Shown piece by piece: positions 8,275-17,352 of a DNA stretch of 64,000 bases. Position 1 is the first letter of the stretch, and every line of letters starts with the position of its first letter. A program made the translations under genes and the position numbers. The notes beneath the pieces were generated by a model. The model had not been told where the DNA came from and made no database searches. It saw only the letters and a program-made list of their open reading frames with translations. The DNA is taken from positions 111,101-175,100 of the forward strand of contig NZ_FUKO01000002.1 of assembly GCF_900163815.1 (NCBI RefSeq), written 5' to 3'. This DNA is from Microbacterium esteraromaticum. Lineage in GTDB: Bacteria > Actinomycetota > Actinomycetes > Actinomycetales > Microbacteriaceae.

Positions 8275-11117
8275 GAGCTGGACTTCTTGGCCGCGTTGGC
8301 AGCGCGCGTCGCGGCTGCCTTCTTCGCGGCGGCCGAGCGGGCTGCGGCCTTCTCGGCATCCGTCTTTGCCGCAGCCTTCTTCGCGGCAGGCTTCTTGGCA
8401 GCTGTCTTCTTCGCCGGTGCCTTCTTTGCAGGAGCCTTCTTCGCCGGCGCCTTCTTGGCGGCGCCGCGCTTGGGCGCTGGGCCCTTGGCGCGCTTGTCAG
8501 CGAGCATCTGCACCGCGATCTCGAACGTGATGTCGTCGGGCGTCTGCCCGCGCGGAATCGTCACGTTGGTCACGCTGTCGGTGACGTACGCGCCGAAGCG
8601 GCCGTCACGGATGCGAATCGGTTTGCCGCTGACCGGATCGGCGTCGAATTCCGCGAGCGCGCTCGATGCCTTGCGGGCACCGTACTTCGGCTGCGCGTAC
8701 AGTTCGAGCGCCTGCTCGACAGTGACATCGAAGATCTGCGATTCGCTCTCGAGCGAGCGCGAATCCGTGCCCTTCTTCAGGTACGGGCCGAAGCGGCCGT
8801 TCTGCGCGGTGATCTCCTCGCCGGATTCCGGGTCGGTGCCGACCACGCGAGGCAGGCTGAGCAGCTGCAGAGCGGTGTCGAGTTCGATGCTGTCGACCGA
8901 CATCGAGCGGAAGAGCGATGCGGTGCGCGGCTTGGGCGCGGCGTCCTTCTTCTTCTTGCCCTTCTTCGGCTTCTCCTCGGCGACGACCTCGCCCGTGGCC
9001 GTGTCGACGGCGTCGTCCTCGGAGACGGGGTCGTTCTCCTGAACGTACGGCCCGAACCGGCCGTCCTTGACGACGACGATCTTGCCGTTCTCCGGGTTCT
9101 CACCGAGAACCCGGTCGCCAGCGACCGGTGCGTCGACGAGTTCCTGCGCCTTCGCTGCGGTGAGCTCGTCCGGTGCCAGGTCTTCCGGCACGTTGACGAT
9201 GCGCGGCTTGGCGTCGGGGTTGGACTCGTCTGCGACCTCGAGGTACGGGCCGTACTTTCCGAACCGCAGGGTCGCGGTGTCGGTGATCTTGGTCGAGTTC
9301 AGCGCACGGGCATCGATCTCGCCGAGGTTCTCGACCACCTGGTGCAGGCCGACCTGGTCATCAGCGCCGAAGTAGAACCGGCGCAGCCACTCCACGCGGT
9401 TCTGCTCACCGCGGGCGATCGCATCGAGGTCGTCTTCGAGACCGGCGGTGAAGGCGTAGTCGATCAGAGTCGGGAAGTGCTGCTCGAGCAGTCGCACCAC
9501 GCTGAAGGCCAGCCACGTCGGAACCAGGGCCTGGCCGCGCTTGGTGGCGTAGCCGCGGTCGATGACGGTGCCGATGATGCTGGCGAACGTCGAAGGGCGG
9601 CCGATGCCGTGCTCTTCCAGCGCCTTCACGAGCGATGCCTCGGTGTAGCGCGGCTTCGGCGTCGTGCGGTGGCCCTTGGCCACGGCATCCGCCATCGCGA
9701 GCTCGTCGCCCACCGCGACGGCAGGCAGGGACTGGCTGTCGGTCGAGTCCTGGGCGTTGCGCTTCTCGTCGCGACCCTCTTCGTAGGCTTCGAGGAAGCC
9801 CTTGAACGTGTAGACGGTGCCGGATGCGGTGAATTCGACCTTCTTGCCGTCGGCCTGCGCCTCGAGCGTGACGGTCGTGGTCTCGTACTTCGCATCGGCC
9901 ATCTGGCTGGCGACGGTGCGCTTCCAGATCAGGTCGTACAGGCGCTGCTCTTCGCGGTCGAGCGCGGAGGCGACCGAAGAAGGCGTGCGGAACTTCTCAC
10001 CCGATGGGCGGATCGCCTCGTGCGCCTCCTGCGCGTTCTTGCTCTTGGACTTGTACACGCGGGGCTTCAGCGGCACTGCGGCGTCGCCGTACAGAGCTAC
10101 GGCCTGGCTGCGCGCGGCCTGGATGGCCTGCGTGCTCAGCGACGCCGAGTCCGTTCGCATATAGGTGATGTACCCCTTCTCGTACAGGCGCTGGGCGACG
10201 CTCATCGCCTGCTTCGCGCTCATCGAGAGTTTGCGGCCGGCCTCCTGCTGCATCGTGGAGGTCGTGAACGGGGCGTACGGGCTGCGCTTTCCTGGCTTCG
10301 CCTCGACCTTGCTGACCGTGGCGGCCCCTGTGGCGTCGACCGCGGTTGCGAGAGCGTTCGCCTGCTGCTCGGTGAGCACGACGACGGCCTTCTTGAGCTT
10401 GCCGTCGTCGTCGAAGTCGGTGCCGCGTGCGAGCTGGCCGCCATCGACGCGCACGAGGCGCACGGTGAAGGCGGTGCCGGTCGATGAGGCGCTCGCCTCG
10501 ACGTCCCAGTACTCGGCTGAGGTGAACGCCATGCGGTCGCGCTCGCGCTCGACGATCATGCGGGTGGCGGCGGACTGCACACGGCCCGCGGAGAGACCGG
10601 ACTTCACCTTGTACCAGAGCACAGGAGAGATGTCCCAGCCGTACAGACGGTCGAGAATGCGGCGGGTCTCCTGGGCATCCACGAGCGCAAGATCGAGCTC
10701 GCGGGTGTTGCCGACCGCGGCCTGGATCGCGTCCTTGGTGATCTCGTGGAAGACCATGCGCTTGACGGGCACCTTGGGCTTGAGGGTCTCCAGCAGGTGC
10801 CAGGCGATCGCCTCGCCCTCGCGGTCCTCATCTGTGGCGAGCAGGACTTCATCGGCGGTCTTGAGTGCGCGACGCAGCTCGGCGACCGTCTTGGTCTTGC
10901 GATCGGAGACGACGTAATAGGGATCGAAGTTGTTGTCGACGTCGATGGAGTACTTCCCGTACGCCTTCTTGTCGTCGGCCGGGATGTCCTTCTTGTCAGC
11001 AAGGTCGCGGATGTGGCCGACCGAGCTGAGCACCTCATAGCCGTCGCCGAGGTACCCCTGAATCGATCGCATCTTCGTCGGTGACTCGACGATGACGAGC
11101 TTCTTGCCTTCTGCCAA
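8271..11117 (-). CDS. topA: DNA topoisomerase I (type IA)
   Basis: A 948-aa enzyme that relaxes negative supercoils. The Toprim domain starts at KKLVIVESPTK and contains TDEDREGEAIAWH; the active-site tyrosine is in the YMRTDS segment. Repeated C-terminal topoisomerase domains follow (four segments of the NGRFGPY/DGRFGPY type). The tail is an Ala/Lys repeat (APAKKAPAKKAPAKK), typical of actinobacterial TopA and thought to bind DNA. The start is inferred as TTG at 11117 because AAAGGA lies 8 nt upstream and homologues begin there. A further in-frame extension to 11231 would encode the leader region. Confidence 0.95.
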   Translation of the reverse strand: MAEGKKLVIVESPTKMRSIQGYLGDGYEVLSSVGHIRDLADKKDIPADDKKAYGKYSIDVDNNFDPYYVVSDRKTKTVAELRRALKTADEVLLATDEDREGEAIAWHLLETLKPKVPVKRMVFHEITKDAIQAAVGNTRELDLALVDAQETRRILDRLYGWDISPVLWYKVKSGLSAGRVQSAATRMIVERERDRMAFTSAEYWDVEASASSTGTAFTVRLVRVDGGQLARGTDFDDDGKLKKAVVVLTEQQANALATAVDATGAATVSKVEAKPGKRSPYAPFTTSTMQQEAGRKLSMSAKQAMSVAQRLYEKGYITYMRTDSASLSTQAIQAARSQAVALYGDAAVPLKPRVYKSKSKNAQEAHEAIRPSGEKFRTPSSVASALDREEQRLYDLIWKRTVASQMADAKYETTTVTLEAQADGKKVEFTASGTVYTFKGFLEAYEEGRDEKRNAQDSTDSQSLPAVAVGDELAMADAVAKGHRTTPKPRYTEASLVKALEEHGIGRPSTFASIIGTVIDRGYATKRGQALVPTWLAFSVVRLLEQHFPTLIDYAFTAGLEDDLDAIARGEQNRVEWLRRFYFGADDQVGLHQVVENLGEIDARALNSTKITDTATLRFGKYGPYLEVADESNPDAKPRIVNVPEDLAPDELTAAKAQELVDAPVAGDRVLGENPENGKIVVVKDGRFGPYVQENDPVSEDDAVDTATGEVVAEEKPKKGKKKKDAAPKPRTASLFRSMSVDSIELDTALQLLSLPRVVGTDPESGEEITAQNGRFGPYLKKGTDSRSLESESQIFDVTVEQALELYAQPKYGARKASSALAEFDADPVSGKPIRIRDGRFGAYVTDSVTNVTIPRGQTPDDITFEIAVQMLADKRAKGPAPKRGAAKKAPAKKAPAKKAPAKKTAAKKPAAKKAAAKTDAEKAAARSAAAKKAAATRAANAAKKSSS

Positions 11118-11137
11118 GAGTGCGTCCTTTCTTCGAA

Positions 11138-11168
11138 GCACACCATACACACCACTTTCATGGTGTGC
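11138..11168. promoter_or_regulatory. Inverted repeat in the topA leader
   Basis: A perfect 9-bp inverted repeat, GCACACCAT (11138-11146) and ATGGTGTGC (11160-11168), lies ~20-50 nt upstream of the topA start. It could be a regulator site or an RNA hairpin in the 5' untranslated region. Nothing shows which. Confidence 0.35.
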
Positions 11169-11227
11169 ACCGAGAAGCCTCACGACACGGAGCGCCGGAG
11201 GAGGTGAAGAGGTGTGCGAGATCGTCG

Positions 11228-11557
11228 TCATGACTGTTCGGGTGGGCCCGCTCGGGAGCGGGAGACGGCGACGAGTCCAGCGTACGCGGCTCTGACCTCG
11301 ACATCCGCCGTGAGCCCGCGGATGGCGCAGGCCGAAAGCGTCGCGCCGGATGCTGCCGCGACTCGTTCCGCCAGCACACAGGGGTCCTCCCCCGTGGTGA
11401 TCGCGCCGGAGGCGGCATCCGCGGCGGCGAGCGCCGCCGCATCCGCAGCGCCCGCGGCACGCTGCGCGGTGACGGTGGCGCCACCGACCGCCGCGAGCCC
11501 CAGAGACAGAGTCGCGGCCACCGTGAGGACGCCGGCGGCGAGCGCCGTGCCGGCCAT
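11228..11557 (-). CDS. TadE-like / helicase-secretion neighbourhood protein
   Basis: A 109-aa protein with one hydrophobic N-terminal segment (ALAAGVLTVAATLSLGLAAVGG) followed by an Ala-rich stretch (ADAAALAAADAAS). This is the pattern of Rv3654c-type TadE-like secreted pseudopilins at the end of actinobacterial Tad-like clusters. I chose ATG at 11557, one base after the preceding stop (TGAGATG), which implies coupling. It is the last gene of the cluster, ~110 nt before topA. Confidence 0.7.
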   Translation of the reverse strand: MAGTALAAGVLTVAATLSLGLAAVGGATVTAQRAAGAADAAALAAADAASGAITTGEDPCVLAERVAAASGATLSACAIRGLTADVEVRAAYAGLVAVSRSRAGPPEQS

Positions 11558-11558
11558 C

Positions 11559-11936
11559 TCAGAGCCCTCCGGCGAGAGCGCAGCTCTCGGCGCGCAGCGG
11601 GACGGAGATGAGGCGGCCGACCCGCATGTCGAGGGACGCGGTGACGCAGATGAGGTCGCCCGCACTGCGTGAGGTCGACGTCGCGCCAGAGACGGACGCC
11701 GTCACCACGCCCGCGGCGCGCGCCGCGCTCTCGCCGCGGCCGAGCAGACGCGCGGAATCAGCGGCGGCGTCCTGCAGCGACACCAGAGTCGCCGCAGCGC
11801 TCAGCGCGCCCACGCCCATCATCAGCGCGAGCAGCGCCGCGGGAAGGGCGACGGCGAGTTCGGCGGCGACGGAGCCGCGCTCAGCGCCGAGCCCGCGTGC
11901 ACCGCCGAACTCACGCCGTCGGGTACGGCGCATCAC
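11559..11936 (-). CDS. TadE family pseudopilin
   Basis: A 125-aa TadE-like protein. After a basic start comes RGSVAAELAVALPAALLA, matching the Gly-Ser-Xaa-Ala-Xaa-Glu class III signal with the conserved Glu at the start of the hydrophobic helix. Such minor pseudopilins are processed by a prepilin peptidase and assembled by the TadA/TadB/TadC machine. The GTG start at 11936 overlaps the DUF4244 stop (GTGA); ATG at 11933 is an alternative. The following TadE-like gene starts one base after its stop. Confidence 0.75.
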   Translation of the reverse strand: MMRRTRRREFGGARGLGAERGSVAAELAVALPAALLALMMGVGALSAAATLVSLQDAAADSARLLGRGESAARAAGVVTASVSGATSTSRSAGDLICVTASLDMRVGRLISVPLRAESCALAGGL

Positions 11937-12178
11937 GACACCGTCAATGCCCGTCGGACGAGATCGGTGAGGATGCCGCGCACTTCGTCGGATCTCATGA
12001 TCACCACCAGCAGGCCCGCGAATGCGACAGCGGCCATGGTGGTGATCGCGTATTCAGCGGTCGCGGCACCGGACTCATCGGTGAACAGCGACGCCGCGCG
12101 GCGCCTGGTCAACTCCGGCAGCTCCGGCAGTTCGGACAGCTCGGACAGCTCGCGCTCGGCGAGGTCATCGTCAGTCAT
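11933..12178 (-). CDS. DUF4244 pilin-like protein
   Basis: An 81-aa protein with DESGAATAEYAITTMAAVAFAG: a class III prepilin motif with the conserved Glu and Tyr followed by one hydrophobic helix. This is the major Flp-like subunit position in actinobacterial Tad-like clusters (Rv3656c type). The N-terminal cytoplasmic part has an odd run of LSE/LPE triplets (residues ~11-23), reflected in the DNA as short direct repeats near 12113-12160. It overlaps the next gene by 4 nt. A prepilin peptidase is not encoded in the window. Confidence 0.75.
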   Translation of the reverse strand: MTDDDLAERELSELSELPELPELTRRRAASLFTDESGAATAEYAITTMAAVAFAGLLVVIMRSDEVRGILTDLVRRALTVS

Positions 12179-12232
12179 GGTGTTCCTTCTTTCTATCGAG
12201 GGCGCGTCTCGCCCCAGGTCGTGCGGGTGTGA

Positions 12233-13150
12233 TCAGATCGGCAGCGGCGTGGAGCTCAGCACGCTGAGCATGAGCGGCGCGACGCCGAGGAGCAGGAACG
12301 CGGGCAGCGTGCAGGCTCCCAGTGGCAGCAACAGTTTCGATGAGAGTCGGGCGGCGCGGATGCGGCCCTGTACGCGGGCGTCGTGACGCTGCTGGGCGGC
12401 GGAGGCACGCAGCAGCTCACCGGCAGGAACACCGGCTGCCCGAGAGAGTTCGAGCACAGCATCCGTCTCGCTGCGGTCGGCGGCGAGGTCAGCGGAGCTG
12501 TACTCCACGAGCCGGAGTGCGCGCGGAATCCCGACCCCTCCGGCGAGCGCCACCGCGACGAGTTCGGCGTGCATGCCTGGTGTGCCGGGCCGCGGCTGTG
12601 CGCCGCGCACCATCCGTGCGGTCCACCACCGCGCGACCAGCACCAGTGCGACACCGAGGATCACGCACACGATGCCGAATGGGTTGGTCACCAGCACGCC
12701 GATCGTGTCGAAACCCAGCGCAAAGCCGAGCAGCAGCCCAGCGAACGGCAACCAGAGCAGCAGCCGTGCGGTTCCGGTCGGCTCGGCCAGTGCGATCCGC
12801 ACGTCATCGGCGGCGGACGCCGCGTCTTGCAGCGATTCGGCGAGCGCGCGCAGCACTTCGGCGAGCGGAGCACCGACCGTCGTCGCAACTTCCCAGGCCG
12901 CCGCGACATCCGACCACGCGCCGTGCTCGGCATCGATCGCTCCGACGAGATCCGCACCGTCGGCACAGCGGGCTGTCACGCGCTCCGCGACCGCGTCCCC
13001 AGTATCGGCCAGGTGCTGCCAGGCCGTCATCGGCCGGGCACCCGCCTGCAAGAGGACGGCGAGCGTGCGCACAGCAGCGGCCGCATCACCTGCATCCGCT
13101 CGAGCGTCGGCGCGACGACCGATGAACCACCCCCTCACCCGGCTCACCAC
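12233..13150 (-). CDS. Type II secretion F-family membrane protein (TadB/TadC-like)
   Basis: A 305-aa inner-membrane platform protein. A GSPF/T2SSF-type region (about residues 20-130) precedes two hydrophobic segments (LLLWLPFAGLLLGFALGF and IVCVILGVALVLVARW), and a further region with a C-terminal hydrophobic helix follows. It looks like a single protein taking the place of separate TadB and TadC, since only one such gene lies between the ATPase and the pilin genes. The GTG start at 13150 overlaps the ATPase stop by 7 nt. Confidence 0.75.
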   Translation of the reverse strand: MVSRVRGWFIGRRADARADAGDAAAAVRTLAVLLQAGARPMTAWQHLADTGDAVAERVTARCADGADLVGAIDAEHGAWSDVAAAWEVATTVGAPLAEVLRALAESLQDAASAADDVRIALAEPTGTARLLLWLPFAGLLLGFALGFDTIGVLVTNPFGIVCVILGVALVLVARWWTARMVRGAQPRPGTPGMHAELVAVALAGGVGIPRALRLVEYSSADLAADRSETDAVLELSRAAGVPAGELLRASAAQQRHDARVQGRIRAARLSSKLLLPLGACTLPAFLLLGVAPLMLSVLSSTPLPI

Positions 13151-14145
13151 GGCTGCACTTCTTCGATGCCGAGGCGCTCGTCGATGAGCGTGAACCGTCC
13201 CGCATGCGCGATCCGCCGTCGTCCGTCGGTGGCACGCTCGAGGTGCAGCACGATCGTGAAGGCGCTGACGACCTGCCGGGCGAGTGCCACAGCATCCATC
13301 CCCGCGAGCGCCCCGAGCGCCTCCATCCGGGCCGGCACATCGAGCAGGCCGCTTGCGTGCAGGGTTCCCGCCCCGCCATCGTGACCGGTGTTGAGAGCGG
13401 TGAGCAGTTCACGCACCTCTTCTCCGCGGCATTCTCCGACGATGAGCCGGTCGGGCCGCATGCGCAGCGATTCGCGCACGAGCATGGCGAGGGTGATGCG
13501 CCCGGCGCCCTCCAGATTGGCCTGCCGCGCTTCGAGAGACACGTGATGCGGGTGCCGCGGCCGCAATTCGGCGACGTCTTCGATAGTGACGATCCGTTCG
13601 CTGGGCGCGACCTCAGAGAGCAGCGCGCTCAGCAGCGTGGTTTTGCCGGTGCCGGTGCCCCCGGTGATGAGGACATTCGCACGCTCGGCCACGAGGCGTC
13701 CGAGCCACGCCCGTTGGGCCGAATCGAACGTGCCGGAGACCGCCAGCGCATCGAGATCGGCACCCAGCACACGCGGCACGCGGATGGACAGGGCTGTTCC
13801 CGATGTCGACACCGGTGCGAGCGCCGCATGCACGCGGATGCCGGATTCCAGACGGACATCCACGCAGGGGGACTGGTCGTCGAGGTGCCGACCACCGGCG
13901 CCGATCAGCGCCACCGCGAGGTCGCGCACCTCCCGCTCGGACGCAAGCCACGCGGGCACGGGCTCGGTGCCGTTGCCCCGATCGACGAACAGTCCGCTCG
14001 CGCCGTTCACGAAGATGTCGGTGACGCGGTCGTCGCGCACATGCTCGGCCAGCGCCCCGAACACCGGATCGACGGCGAGCGCGGGCACAGCATCCGCTGC
14101 ATCGACGGCAGCAGTGCGGGGACGGAGCACGAACGGATCAGGCAT
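13144..14145 (-). CDS. tadA: TadA family secretion ATPase
   Basis: A 333-aa VirB11/CpaF-type hexameric ATPase powering pseudopilus assembly. Walker A is ITGGTGTGKTTLLSALL, the Asp-box region ERIVTIEDVAELRP follows, and Walker B is MRPDRLIVGECRGEEV. The N-terminus is short relative to CpaF, as in the Rv3659c-type enzymes. Start taken as ATG at 14145; an in-frame GTG at 14193 is possible and neither has a strong ribosome site. In many actinobacteria an Ssd-like (MinD-like) gene precedes tadA; here the next gene upstream is acs. Confidence 0.85.
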   Translation of the reverse strand: MPDPFVLRPRTAAVDAADAVPALAVDPVFGALAEHVRDDRVTDIFVNGASGLFVDRGNGTEPVPAWLASEREVRDLAVALIGAGGRHLDDQSPCVDVRLESGIRVHAALAPVSTSGTALSIRVPRVLGADLDALAVSGTFDSAQRAWLGRLVAERANVLITGGTGTGKTTLLSALLSEVAPSERIVTIEDVAELRPRHPHHVSLEARQANLEGAGRITLAMLVRESLRMRPDRLIVGECRGEEVRELLTALNTGHDGGAGTLHASGLLDVPARMEALGALAGMDAVALARQVVSAFTIVLHLERATDGRRRIAHAGRFTLIDERLGIEEVQPW

Positions 14146-14285
14146 GCCACGACGGTAGGTCGGCGACGCAGCACGGCCCGATCGCTTTCCCACGCCCTGT
14201 GCACAACGAGCAGGAATCTGTGTCGGTGCAGAGCGAAGACCGACGCACGCGCTGCACGCTCGATGTCCTGTCCGAAGAAAGCAGA

Positions 14286-14352
14286 GGGCGGCACCTCACG
14301 GGGGGAATGAGGTGCCGCCCACACGCGCCCCAAATCGGGGTATCGGGCGCGT
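14286..14352. repeat. Two adjacent hairpins between tadA and acs
   Basis: Hairpin 1: 14286-14298 pairs with 14308-14320 (13 bp perfect, 9-nt loop). Hairpin 2: ACGCGCCC (14323-14330) with GGGCGCGT (14345-14352), with CCCC/GGGG also able to pair inside. They sit in the ~380-bp gap (14146-14526) between divergent genes, where a terminator is not expected. They may insulate the promoters or belong to the acs leader. No gene is visible in the gap. Confidence 0.5.
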
Positions 14353-14526
14353 GGAAAGCCAGAATAAGATTCGGCTGTGGGTCAGTGTAGGCGTGGGCAC
14401 GTTCGCGTGCCAATCGCACCGCACTACCGACTTTCGACAGTATGCACCCGGCACGGAGGCTACTAGATTCACCGTGTTACGGTCGTGCCCCGAAACGATC
14501 CCAGCCCGCGCAAAGGAGCGAGTGCC

Positions 14527-16497
<1,971 letters not shown>

Positions 16498-16503
16498 CCC
16501 GCC

Positions 16504-16579
16504 GACACCCCGTGTATTCGCCGAGACCCCGTGCTGCTGACGTCTGCAGCACGGGGTCTCGGCGATAGGTGGGGGTGTC
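16504..16579. repeat. Nested intergenic palindrome A (acs/ridA terminator)
   Basis: A perfect 19-bp stem (16519-16537 with 16546-16564, 8-nt loop) is enclosed by an outer 8-bp stem, GACACCCC (16504-16511) with GGGGTGTC (16572-16579). The outer and inner left arms are near copies (CGCCGACACCCCGTG and CGCCGAGACCCCGTG), so the element consists of two tandem units and their inverted complement. It lies between convergent genes and probably terminates both transcripts. Confidence 0.75.
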
Positions 16580-16589
16580 AGCGCACCGG

Positions 16590-17048
16590 TCAGGCGAGGA
16601 TGAAGGTGACCTCGACCTCGACGGGGGTGTCCAGTGGCAGCACCGTGACACCGACGGCGGCGCGTGCGTGCTTGCCGGCATCGCCAAAGATCTCGCCGAG
16701 CACCTCGCTGGCGCCGTTGATGACGCCGGGCTGCCCGGTGAAGGCGGGGTCGGATGCCACGAAGCCGCCCACCCGCAGCACGCCAGCGATCTTCTCGATG
16801 CCGCCGGCAGCATCCGCCGCCGCAGCCAACGCGTTCAGCGCGCAGGTGCGGGCGTAGTCCTTGGCGTCTGCCGCGTCGACTCCCGCACCGACCTTGCCCG
16901 TGCCCGGCAGCGCACCGTCAGTGAACGGCAGCTGCCCGGAGGTGTAGACGAGACCCGCGTGCACGACCGCGGGAACATAGGCCGCGACGGGCGGCACGAC
17001 GGTGGGCAGCTCGATACCGAGCTCTTCCAGACGAGCAGAGATGCTCAC
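16590..17048 (-). CDS. RidA/YjgF family protein
   Basis: A 152-aa RidA-superfamily protein. Canonical RidA members deaminate reactive enamine/imine intermediates. The segments VYTSGQLPF and LGEIFGDAGKHARAAVGV fit the family, with ARTCALNALAAAADA in the middle helix. The GTG start at 17048 overlaps the DUF4177 stop (GTGA). The same overlapped pair is found in other actinobacteria (Rv3678c type) near the ponA2 homologue, as here. Confidence 0.85.
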   Translation of the reverse strand: MSISARLEELGIELPTVVPPVAAYVPAVVHAGLVYTSGQLPFTDGALPGTGKVGAGVDAADAKDYARTCALNALAAAADAAGGIEKIAGVLRVGGFVASDPAFTGQPGVINGASEVLGEIFGDAGKHARAAVGVTVLPLDTPVEVEVTFILA

Positions 17049-17269
17049 TTGCTCTCCCCCTCGAACTGGCGTGCGGCCTCAGCGGCGGCGCCGAGGCCGG
17101 TGTTGGCGGCAGCATCCTGCGTCACCGGACGCTTCAGATACGCGACGAGCCCGCCTTCGGGCCCGGTCACGACCTGCACGAGTTCCCACCCCTGCTTACC
17201 CCAGTTGTTGAGGATCGCCGCCGTGTTGTGAATCAGCAGTGGCGTGGTCAGATATTCCCATGTAGTCAT
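17045..17269 (-). CDS. DUF4177 small protein
   Basis: A 74-aa cytoplasmic protein. The N-terminus WEYLTTPLLIH...NNWGKQGWELVQVV matches the DUF4177 pattern. Function is unknown. It overlaps the RidA gene by 4 nt and is divergent from the penicillin-binding protein gene, so 17270-17352 must hold both promoters. Confidence 0.75.
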   Translation of the reverse strand: MTTWEYLTTPLLIHNTAAILNNWGKQGWELVQVVTGPEGGLVAYLKRPVTQDAAANTGLGAAAEAARQFEGESK

Positions 17270-17352
17270 GGTGCTCCTGTGCGTCGGCGACGGTCAGAAT
17301 CGGATGCTGCCGTCGAGGCTTCTATTCAGGGAACTCCCCTACGATCAAGCGT

